Assembly: GCA_900752785.1 (NCBI GenBank) | Contig: CAADWP010000141.1 | Location: forward strand, 1 to 9,541 | DNA length: 9,541 bases | Reading direction: 5' to 3' | From: an uncultured Ruminococcus sp. | Lineage (GTDB): Bacteria; Bacillota; Clostridia; Oscillospirales; Ruminococcaceae | Shown: in pieces, positions 1 through 6,118 of the stretch | Layout: each line of letters starts with the position of its first letter | How positions within the stretch are numbered: position 1 is the first letter of the stretch | The notes under the pieces: generated by a model | Told to the model about the DNA's origin: nothing | The model's input: the letters and a program-made list of their open reading frames with translations, nothing else | Databases searched by the model: none | Translations under genes and position numbers: made by a program

Positions 1-4
1 ACAT
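1..4 (-). CDS. Start of next gene (only its ATG is in the window)
   Basis: An ATG lies on the minus strand at 4-2. It is preceded by AAGGCGG (positions 19-13), a one-mismatch match to the AAGGAGG ribosome binding site, with an 8-base spacer. A good promoter sits 30-60 bases upstream (36-65). Promoter, leader, ribosome binding site and start codon are thus all correctly spaced, which suggests a separate gene beginning at the left edge. Nothing can be said about its product. Confidence 0.45.
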
Positions 5-35
5 TTTTCTTACCGCCTTTTTTCTTTTTTATTCT

Positions 36-65
36 ATTATACCACGGCTTAATATTTTTTGTCTA
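36..65 (-). promoter_or_regulatory. Sigma-A-type promoter reading out of the left edge
   Basis: On the minus strand TAGACA (65-60) is followed after 18 bases by TATAAT (41-36), and TGG directly before the -10 makes it an extended -10 (TGGTATAAT). The -35 has one mismatch to TTGACA. A short inverted repeat (61-65 with 74-78) overlaps the -35 and the stop codon of the NlpC/P60 gene and could be an operator. There is no terminator between that stop codon and this promoter, so read-through is also possible. Confidence 0.6.
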
Positions 66-70
66 ATTTA

Positions 71-2908
71 TTATAGACGATTCACATTTTCTTCCTCTGC
101 ATTTTCTGCCGTAATGCTGAAGCTTACAGGCGTGCTGTCCAGAACATAACCCACAGGAGCCTGAACCTCAACAAGGGAATATTCGCCGTAGGGAAGAACC
201 TCGGGAGTGATCAGATAGCCCTCTGAATTGGTGTAGAATGTGTCTATCGTAGTTGGCGTCGGGTAGGCAAACATCATAGAGATCTTCTGACCGTTTGAAT
301 CATGGATCTCAAAGCCTGCGCCCTCGTAAGGGATTGTTTTCCCTGTTTCGGAATCGACCTTTACCACCTTAACATAGCTTTCAAACTCTGCATTGTTGAT
401 AAGATAGCGGTAGGTCTGTCCGTTCTCGCTGATGTTTACATCAAAATCAGCAATAAACTCAGTTCCTTCCCAGCCGACTGTCTGATGCACAGTGTAAACG
501 CCGTATGGCATATCCTTTGTCTGTGCAAAGCCGTTTTCATCGCAAGTCAGATAATCACGCTCTGTTTCAGCAGCATTTTCATAACTGCCTGCACTCTTGA
601 GATAAACCTCAAATTCAGCGCCTGCTTCGGGCGTTTCGATCTGAGTTGTGCCGTCATTTGAATGCTTGATTATGCTGATTTTTCCCTTGATAACGTCCTC
701 GGTGACGATCATAGAAATGGGGTTGTGTTCGATCGTATAATTCTTAGCTTCTGCTCCAACCGGGTACACAGTTTCATCAAGGAGATATCCTTCGCTTGGA
801 GTAATTTCCTGAATCGTATAATTGCCGCAGACATACTCCTTTGTCTTGAAATATCCGTTTTCATCGGTCACATACTGGTCAACCAATTCACCGTCAAGAT
901 ACAGTCCGTAAACTGCTCTGGCAAGGGTAGCATTGCCCTGTGCTGTGACCGTCTCTGCGTCCTGCTTTGTAACCTCAACTGTAAACTTCTTGAGAATATT
1001 TTTGAATGTCTTAGTTGTAGTTGCGTCAGCTGTAAGAGTTGCCGTCTGATCGGCAGGCACAACATACTTTACGGGGACGTTCTTTTCTGAAATAGTGTAG
1101 GTGATTTTCTGATTGCTGCTGTCGTAGACGGGAATATTTTCAAGCAGAGCGATACCGTCCTCACCTGTGGTAATGGTATAGGTCTTACCATTTCCTGAAA
1201 TCTCAAATGTGCGGTTGCCGTTCTCTCCGTCCTCAGATTGCTTATTGATCTTGATAGACCCCTTTTTCAGCTCGTTTTTGAACGTCTTGGTTGTAGTTGC
1301 GTCCACAGTCAATGTCGCCGTCTGATCGGCAGGAGTTACATAGCGGATATCAACGTTTTTCTCACGGATGGTATAGGTGACCTTGTTGTTATTGCTGTCG
1401 TAAACGGGAATATCGCTGAGGATAGCCACTCCATCGGAGCCAGTTTTAATGGTATAGGTCTTGCCGTTACCCGTAATCGTAAAGATCCTGTCGCCGATAT
1501 ATCCGTCCTCGGACTGCTTGTTGATCTTAATAGAACCTGTTTTAAGTTCATTGTTGAAATTGACATTGACAGTCAGATCAACATTTCCGCTCGTCAGCGT
1601 AACGTTCTGCGCTTTCGGAGTTTCATATCTTGTATCTACGTTGATTTCGGATACGGTGTAGACAATTGCTTTACCTGTGGATGTGTTATACACCTTTAAT
1701 CCGGTAAATTCAGCAATACCGTTTGCATTGGTTTTCTTGGTGTAGCTGCTGCCGTCGTCGCCTGTAACCTTGAACTCTCTGCCGCTGATGATTCCATCCT
1801 CTGCGGTTTTATTGATTTTAATTGTGCCTCTTGAAAAATCCTCGGTTACAAACACATTCTCATTTGCCTTTAATGCAAATACTTCTTCAGAAATACTGTA
1901 GCCTGTCGGAGCAGAAATTTCTTTAACATAATACTGCTTTTCGGGAAGCTGAATCGATCCTGTTCCGTCCTTGCCGATGGTGATTTCGCCTACCTTGTTT
2001 TTGCAAGCTTTATCGGTATATACGCCATATTTTGCGACCGTTCCATCTATACTGCTTGTACCTGAAATCTTAACAGTTTTATCGGAAGCAAGAACTTTAG
2101 TAATTTCAAATTTCACATCACTTTTTGTAACTCTGAAAGCATACATATTCATCGCCGTCGCAGTTTTACCGTCGGTATTATTGTTGATGACTACGCCCTG
2201 AGAACCGTTGGACTCAATTCTCCAATGAGTACCGCCTGCACCTGTGCCATCGCCGACTGTGAAGCTTGTTATGAGCGATTCGGAAACTCCGATAGATTTC
2301 AGATAAGAAACAACGTCGGAACGGCTGTCAAATTCGCCCATATATATCCATGCATGGTCGATACCGCCGGGATTTTCCGCCACAACCACCGAACCGGGAG
2401 TGATCGTCGAACCGTCGGAGCATTTCCAATACGGGCGGTCGGTAGTCTTGATATTTGCCTTTTCCACGTCAACCTTAGAGGTTACGCCATTGTAGGTGAT
2501 CGTGCAGCTGTCGCTGACAGTCAGCCAGTGAGCAGTATCAACGGGCACAGGGTTATTCCACGAAAATCCGCTTGTAGAATAACCGAGCTGTGTAAGCGTG
2601 TAGTACACAAGTCCCGAACAGTCGATACCAAGATTATTTATTGTTTCGACCGACAGCGGAGTGTACTGTCCCTGATTGTATGCGTACCAGTATCCTTTAT
2701 TTCCAAAGGTATACGGTGCGCCAAGAAGCGTTGCCGCTTTTGCTACAACCGTATCCGCTGATGGAAACGCTGAATTTTCCGTTGACGTACTTGCCGCATT
2801 CGCCGTGATAACTCCGCTCATAGATGAGCCGAGCATAGAAAAAGCGCAGAGTCCCGCCATAAACCCTGCGCTGAGTTTCTTTAATATCTTTGATTTAATT
2901 TTAAACAT
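71..2908 (-). CDS. Secreted NlpC/P60 peptidase with seven SpaA/Cna_B-like repeats
   Basis: A 945-residue exported protein, probably a cell-wall hydrolase on a stalk. After a Lys-rich signal peptide (about 1-38, cut near ANA-A) comes an NlpC/P60 domain (about 50-245) with Cys97 in DCSGLVYYTL, His185 in DHAWIYMG and a possible third residue at His228 (THWRIE); this family cleaves peptidoglycan stem peptides. Seven SpaA/Cna_B-like repeats follow (about 264-355, 357-455, 456-547, 548-639, 641-740, 742-842, 844-935). Several keep the Lys, Glu and Asn that form intramolecular isopeptide bonds in this fold, as in INK, SEINV and NNEL. The C-terminus ends NVNRL with no LPXTG signal or membrane helix, so it is either released or held by another component. 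The start at 2908 is chosen because MFKIK begins the signal peptide; AAAGGAG at 2926-2920 lies 11 bases upstream, whereas the ATG at 2917 is too close to it. Similar proteins are common in clostridial conjugative elements. Confidence 0.9.
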   Translation of the reverse strand: MFKIKSKILKKLSAGFMAGLCAFSMLGSSMSGVITANAASTSTENSAFPSADTVVAKAATLLGAPYTFGNKGYWYAYNQGQYTPLSVETINNLGIDCSGLVYYTLTQLGYSTSGFSWNNPVPVDTAHWLTVSDSCTITYNGVTSKVDVEKANIKTTDRPYWKCSDGSTITPGSVVVAENPGGIDHAWIYMGEFDSRSDVVSYLKSIGVSESLITSFTVGDGTGAGGTHWRIESNGSQGVVINNNTDGKTATAMNMYAFRVTKSDVKFEITKVLASDKTVKISGTSSIDGTVAKYGVYTDKACKNKVGEITIGKDGTGSIQLPEKQYYVKEISAPTGYSISEEVFALKANENVFVTEDFSRGTIKINKTAEDGIISGREFKVTGDDGSSYTKKTNANGIAEFTGLKVYNTSTGKAIVYTVSEINVDTRYETPKAQNVTLTSGNVDLTVNVNFNNELKTGSIKINKQSEDGYIGDRIFTITGNGKTYTIKTGSDGVAILSDIPVYDSNNNKVTYTIREKNVDIRYVTPADQTATLTVDATTTKTFKNELKKGSIKINKQSEDGENGNRTFEISGNGKTYTITTGEDGIALLENIPVYDSSNQKITYTISEKNVPVKYVVPADQTATLTADATTTKTFKNILKKFTVEVTKQDAETVTAQGNATLARAVYGLYLDGELVDQYVTDENGYFKTKEYVCGNYTIQEITPSEGYLLDETVYPVGAEAKNYTIEHNPISMIVTEDVIKGKISIIKHSNDGTTQIETPEAGAEFEVYLKSAGSYENAAETERDYLTCDENGFAQTKDMPYGVYTVHQTVGWEGTEFIADFDVNISENGQTYRYLINNAEFESYVKVVKVDSETGKTIPYEGAGFEIHDSNGQKISMMFAYPTPTTIDTFYTNSEGYLITPEVLPYGEYSLVEVQAPVGYVLDSTPVSFSITAENAEEENVNRL
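992..1543 (-). repeat. Tandem duplicated SpaA/Cna_B repeats inside the NlpC/P60 gene
   Basis: Two adjacent 276-base units (1543-1268 and 1267-992) encode 92-residue repeats starting (K/T)GSIKINKQSEDG and ending TKTFKN(E/I)L. By hand count 69 of 92 residues are identical, far more than between other repeats of this protein. Lys of INK, Glu of the (R/S)EKNV segment and Asn of TFKN are kept in both, consistent with isopeptide-forming domains. This looks like recent internal duplication that lengthened the stalk. Confidence 0.8.
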
Positions 2909-2935
2909 ATATTGCATTTCTCCTTTGATTTTGCG

Positions 2936-2964
2936 CAAAAGAAAGAGAGCCAAATCGGCTCTCT
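2936..2964 (-). terminator. Intrinsic terminator after the lipoprotein gene
   Basis: On the minus strand AGAGAGCC (2964-2957) pairs perfectly with GGCTCTCT (2951-2944) across a 5-base loop, followed by TTCTTTTG. It begins 12 bases after the lipoprotein stop codon and ends about 10 bases before the ribosome binding site of the NlpC/P60 gene. There is no room for a promoter between them, so the hairpin may act as a partial terminator or attenuator that sets the ratio of the two surface proteins. Confidence 0.7.
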
Positions 2965-2976
2965 CGCTTGCATATT

Positions 2977-3909
2977 TTAATAAATTTCATCATATCTTTG
3001 TCTGCTTATCATATTCGCACTCGATATATATGACTCGTCAATATCTATTATTTCGCTGAATCCGCAGTCGTTGTTCAGCAGAAATCCTTGTCCCTGTGTG
3101 TCAAGAACAAACCATGTTCCATTTACCTTAACAACATTTGCTACATGACCGTACAACTTTGAAGGGGTCCATGCAAGGTAGCATTCAAGTCCCATACCTT
3201 TGCATAAATAATAGGTTTGCCATAAAAAATTTACGCAAGTACCTGATCCGTTTTCAGTCATCCAGTTGTATACCGCTTCTGCCTTGCCGTAATCAGAACC
3301 GTCATGCGACAAGTTTCTGCCGATATCCATATATCGTTCTTCCTCAGTAGGCTCGGGTGCAGGCGGTTCAGTCTGCGGCTTTGGTGTTGTAGTAGTCGGC
3401 GGATTCGTTACCGCAGGCTTTGCCGTTGTGACCGGAGGAGAAGGGTTGTTATTCTGAGGCTTATCAGTCGGTCGGTTATTCTGCTCCGCACCGTCATTAC
3501 TCTGAGGATCATTTGACGGCAAATTATCGGGCTGCGGATCATTCTGTGCAGGCTGATTATTCTCCTGATGGTTATTTCCCTGACCGTTATTATTCTGCAC
3601 GGAATTATTCTGCCCCTGATTAGAATTACCGTTCTCATTTGAAGAACCGGATTTCTTGGTCGTAGTTACTGTGGTACCTGTTGGACTTGAAGCTGAGGTT
3701 ACCGTCTGTGAACTCTTTATCGTAGTAGTCGCGGCTTCGCTCGTATCCTTTTCTTCTTTTGCCGATGAAGTTTCCGTAGTATCTGCATCAGCCGTACTTT
3801 CGGCGGCAGTTGTCGTAGTGGTTTCCTGCTTGGATACTGCGTCGTCTATCTGTCCGCAGCCGGACAGCAGCATACTGCATATAGCTAAGAGCGTTATTGC
3901 TTTTTTCAT
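2977..3909 (-). CDS. Lipoprotein with C-terminal transglutaminase-like domain
   Basis: A 310-residue predicted lipoprotein. The N-terminus MKKAITLLAICSMLLSGCGQ has a classic lipobox (LSGC, lipidated Cys18), so the mature protein would sit on the outer face of the membrane. Residues about 20-190 are a low-complexity linker: Thr/Ser-rich, then Asn/Gln-rich, then Pro/Thr-rich, probably spanning the wall. The last 120 residues resemble a transglutaminase-like (papain-fold) domain: Cys225 in SGTCVNF, His255 in YGHVANVV and Asp270 in FVLDTQ are in the order and approximate spacing of the Cys-His-Asp triad. In bacteria such domains act as proteases, amidases or crosslinking enzymes; the reaction here is unknown. 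I prefer ATG 3909 over the in-frame GTG at 3918 because GGGGTG then lies 6 bases upstream as a weak ribosome binding site and the signal peptide starts cleanly. It has its own likely promoter, ends in a terminator, and lies directly before the NlpC/P60 gene. Confidence 0.85.
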   Translation of the reverse strand: MKKAITLLAICSMLLSGCGQIDDAVSKQETTTTTAAESTADADTTETSSAKEEKDTSEAATTTIKSSQTVTSASSPTGTTVTTTKKSGSSNENGNSNQGQNNSVQNNNGQGNNHQENNQPAQNDPQPDNLPSNDPQSNDGAEQNNRPTDKPQNNNPSPPVTTAKPAVTNPPTTTTPKPQTEPPAPEPTEEERYMDIGRNLSHDGSDYGKAEAVYNWMTENGSGTCVNFLWQTYYLCKGMGLECYLAWTPSKLYGHVANVVKVNGTWFVLDTQGQGFLLNNDCGFSEIIDIDESYISSANMISRQRYDEIY

Positions 3910-3939
3910 TGCATTCACCCCGATAAATTTGTTTCTTTA

Positions 3940-3948
3940 ACTATAGCA
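3940..3948 (-). promoter_or_regulatory. Extended -10 promoter for the lipoprotein gene
   Basis: The minus strand carries TGCTATAGT, an extended -10 element, 31 bases before the lipoprotein ATG. A -35 at 17 bases (TGGATT) matches only half of the consensus, so the promoter leans on the extended -10. It would start a transcript separate from the SpoVG operon. Confidence 0.45.
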
Positions 3949-3994
3949 TAAAAACGTCGCAAAATCCAGTAATTTCGGAAAATTTCTATCTATT

Positions 3995-4019
3995 TAATAA
4001 AATGCAAAGCCTGCCTTTG
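3995..4019 (-). terminator. Weak hairpin after the SpoVG gene
   Basis: Just past the SpoVG stop codon the minus strand has a 5-bp stem CAAAG/CTTTG with a 5-base loop, then GCATTTTATT. The stem is short and the T run interrupted, so it is at best a leaky terminator. Its position before the lipoprotein promoter fits the end of the upstream operon. Confidence 0.25.
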
Positions 4020-4021
4020 TA

Positions 4022-4387
4022 CTACATTGACATTTCCGGCTCAGGTTCATCCGCAGGCTCGTCGGACATTTCTTCGTCGGGAGTATTCTCCACCTCGATC
4101 TCGGCAGCCTGAACTTGCTGCAATTTGATATCGTAGGCATTCAGAACCGCCTGATTAAGAGCATTTCTCGCCGATTTTGTGACAGCGTGAAAAATGTCCG
4201 AATACTGCTTGTTGCCGTCACGGTCTGTGTAAGAATTTGAAGGCATATTTACAAATCTGCCTTTCTCGGTTTCCATTACTCTCAGTCCGTGTACAGCGAA
4301 CATACCGTCAATAGTCACGCTTGCAAATGCCTTTACCGACGAATCCGGCTTGTCCACCAATCTGTTGATATTTGCTGAAATTTTCAT
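4022..4387 (-). CDS. spoVG: SpoVG-family protein with acidic C-terminal tail
   Basis: A 121-residue protein. Residues 1-90 match the SpoVG family: MKISANINRL at the start, then AFASVTIDGMFAVHGLRVME, the RFVNMPS segment and SDIFHAVTKSAR near the end of the fold. Chromosomal SpoVG is a small site-specific nucleic-acid-binding regulator in Firmicutes, and divergent copies are common in their conjugative elements and prophages, where the role is not settled. Residues about 95-121 form an acidic tail (DEEMSDEPADEPEPEMSM) whose end nearly matches that of the upstream DUF3849 protein. The ATG is preceded by AAGGTGA with 6-base spacing. It follows the DUF3849 gene by 22 bases and is probably the last gene of the operon. 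The spoVG symbol marks the family, not orthology to the chromosomal gene. Confidence 0.88.
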   Translation of the reverse strand: MKISANINRLVDKPDSSVKAFASVTIDGMFAVHGLRVMETEKGRFVNMPSNSYTDRDGNKQYSDIFHAVTKSARNALNQAVLNAYDIKLQQVQAAEIEVENTPDEEMSDEPADEPEPEMSM

Positions 4388-4409
4388 CTTACATCACCTT
4401 ATCCTTTCT

Positions 4410-5828
4410 TCATGACATTGATATTTCGGGTTCTTCCGATTCCTCAAAATCCTCGCAGACAGCCTCGATATCCGCCATTTCCATTTTTCCCAATGCAATA
4501 ATAGGGTTCTTAAACGTCTTGGAATACTTTTTTATCTGCTCGTTTGACAGAGAACAGCTATCCCACTCGCCGTATTCACTTTTGCAGTTTCCCGACACAT
4601 AAAAAGTACCATGAACAAGGCAGTTTCCCACCAATCTGTTGGGAGCGGAATTGTTCAGCAGAAATTCGTCGTTGCACCAGACCAAAGCGTCCTGCCTTGG
4701 TTCAAAATATATCGGCTCAATACATCCTCCGACCACCGACTGCATAGCATGGATATCATTGCGAATTTCAGCTTCATAGGGAGCTTTTCCGTTTTCCACG
4801 ATAAGAATTCTCATCATATCATTGTGGTCAGTCTGGGATATATCGAAGTCTATCGGCTTAAATCCCACGCTGTCGCAGAAGTAAAAGCCTTTATCTTTAC
4901 CCTCACAGATTTCAATGACATTGCTCACAGACATCGACTCTCCGAGATATCCGGGCGGTGTTTTGTCCGAATTGCAAAGGGCGAAAACACTTTCAAGGCT
5001 GTCACAGGTCACCGTACCGCCGTAAATCTGACAGTATATGGACGAATCCAAACCTCCGTGATTTTGCACATAATCATAGTTCATAAAAGCGAACTTATTA
5101 CTGTCCTTATCGTGATCGATCTGAAAAATCCTGATCTTCATCTGCGGCGTCTCGATCTGCTCAATCCGTTCAACCGCCCATTTGGGAAGCTGCTCATAGT
5201 CCGCAACTCCTACAAAATCCTCACGGTAAAAGTGCGTTTTCTCGCCGTCCGCAAGGAACTGCCCGAACACCTTTTTGCCCGATTTTTCGGGATCGCAGCC
5301 GAAACCTCCCGTTGCGTAGAAGTACTGATTTATCGGGCCCTTGAACTGTTCGTTAAGGATTTCAGGCTTTAAGATCAACAGCTTTTTCTCATAATCCTGC
5401 GGTTCGTCGGATTGAACGCACTCCATTTTGCCGACCAATCCCAACATCGCATATTCTTTTCTTACTTCATCGATAAAGCCATTAAGCACTGTAGGATGTG
5501 AATCAACGCTGTATTCCCGTATTTCCTTTTGAGGAAGATAACTCGGAATAACAGACCTTGCCCAATCCTTATTTTCTCTTGAAAATCTTCCGTCAAAAGA
5601 TTTATTCATAATACTTGCGGCAAGCACCCACATTGTGCGGTCATAACCGAAATCGGCAAGAACTCTTTTTACTCCCTTATCACCTAAATAAAAGCCGTCA
5701 AAATCATTAGCAATAGCCGATTCTATCGCTTTTTTACAGCGGATATTTTCTTTCTGACTTTCACGGTATGCCTCAATTTCTCCGCTGAGCTTAGCGTTTT
5801 CAAACGACCCTCTGTAAAGATAACTCAT
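4410..5828 (-). CDS. DUF3849-YodL-DUF3846 multidomain protein
   Basis: A 472-residue cytoplasmic protein built from domains often found as separate accessory proteins of Firmicutes conjugative elements. Residues 1-130 look like DUF3849 (YRESQKENIRCKKAIESAI, VLADFGYDRTMWVLAA, DGRFSRENKDWA). Residues about 145-225 are a second conserved-looking block (LILKPEILNEQF, YATGGFGCDP, DGEKTHFYREDFVGV) that I cannot name with certainty. Residues about 230-330 resemble the YodL domain (IRIFQIDHDKDSNKFAFMNY, SVSNVIEI, GFYFCDSVGFKPIDFD). Residues about 338-440 resemble DUF3846 (MRILIVENGKAPYEAEI, VVGGCIEPIYF, FYVSGN). The last 25 residues are acidic and end EEPEISMS. No catalytic motif is evident. GGAGGG lies 7 bases before the ATG, and the start overlaps the stop of the 97-residue gene by ATGA, so translation is probably coupled. 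Assignments are from remembered family patterns. Function is unknown; anti-restriction or entry roles have been proposed for polyvalent proteins with such domains. Confidence 0.82.
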   Translation of the reverse strand: MSYLYRGSFENAKLSGEIEAYRESQKENIRCKKAIESAIANDFDGFYLGDKGVKRVLADFGYDRTMWVLAASIMNKSFDGRFSRENKDWARSVIPSYLPQKEIREYSVDSHPTVLNGFIDEVRKEYAMLGLVGKMECVQSDEPQDYEKKLLILKPEILNEQFKGPINQYFYATGGFGCDPEKSGKKVFGQFLADGEKTHFYREDFVGVADYEQLPKWAVERIEQIETPQMKIRIFQIDHDKDSNKFAFMNYDYVQNHGGLDSSIYCQIYGGTVTCDSLESVFALCNSDKTPPGYLGESMSVSNVIEICEGKDKGFYFCDSVGFKPIDFDISQTDHNDMMRILIVENGKAPYEAEIRNDIHAMQSVVGGCIEPIYFEPRQDALVWCNDEFLLNNSAPNRLVGNCLVHGTFYVSGNCKSEYGEWDSCSLSNEQIKKYSKTFKNPIIALGKMEMADIEAVCEDFEESEEPEISMS

Positions 5829-6118
5829 GATACACCCTCCGATTCTTCATCGCAGTAATCCAACAGCGGACAATCGTCACAGTCATCGTACATAGCACAA
5901 GTCCTCTCAATCTCTTCCTCAGAAATACCGCAGTCACGGCGTTCTCTGTCGGGGATATCACGCCATATCGTAAGCGTAACTCCGCCGTCGTCTTTCTCCG
6001 TTTCCACGCTTACGGGATTCCCGTTTTCATCGTAAAGTCCCTTGAAAATGGTCTGAGCTTTGCTCAGACAAGTCTTTCCGTTGGTTGTTAAAACCTGTGC
6101 AAAAATTATCTTTTTCAT
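5825..6118 (-). CDS. Small Cys-rich hypothetical protein
   Basis: A 97-residue protein I do not recognise. The first 55 residues look like a small beta-rich domain (MKKIIFAQVLTTNGKTCLSK, GVTLTIWRDIPD). The rest is acidic and Cys-rich: Cys63, Cys74, Cys80, Cys83 and Cys89, spaced C-x10-C-x5-C-x2-C-x5-C, suggesting a metal or Fe-S site. It has a strong ribosome binding site (GGAGG, 9-10 bases before ATG) and sits between dam and the DUF3849 gene with ATGA overlaps at both ends, so it is very likely expressed in fixed proportion to them. There is no signal peptide or membrane segment. Confidence 0.75.
   Translation of the reverse strand: MKKIIFAQVLTTNGKTCLSKAQTIFKGLYDENGNPVSVETEKDDGGVTLTIWRDIPDRERRDCGISEEEIERTCAMYDDCDDCPLLDYCDEESEGVS

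Noticed and set aside
992..1543. Regularly spaced similar blocks that could be taken for a repeat array
   Set aside because: Units are 276 bases, coding and diverged as protein domains are; there are no short repeats with unique spacers, so not a CRISPR array.
302..1699. Several plus-strand open frames of 66-153 codons across the SpaA repeats
   Set aside because: They mirror the repetitive coding sequence, have no ribosome binding sites I trust, and match no family.
2909..2953. Longer start of the NlpC/P60 protein at 2953 or 2917
   Set aside because: The first part lies in the terminator hairpin and the ribosome binding site falls inside or too near; the signal peptide starts cleanly at 2908.
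3910..3918. GTG start of the lipoprotein at 3918
   Set aside because: It has no ribosome binding site at proper spacing and adds only three residues before an ideal signal peptide.
4611..5372. A 253-codon open frame on the plus strand
   Set aside because: It is wholly antisense to the DUF3849 gene, crosses its conserved domains, and its product resembles nothing; it is a shadow frame.
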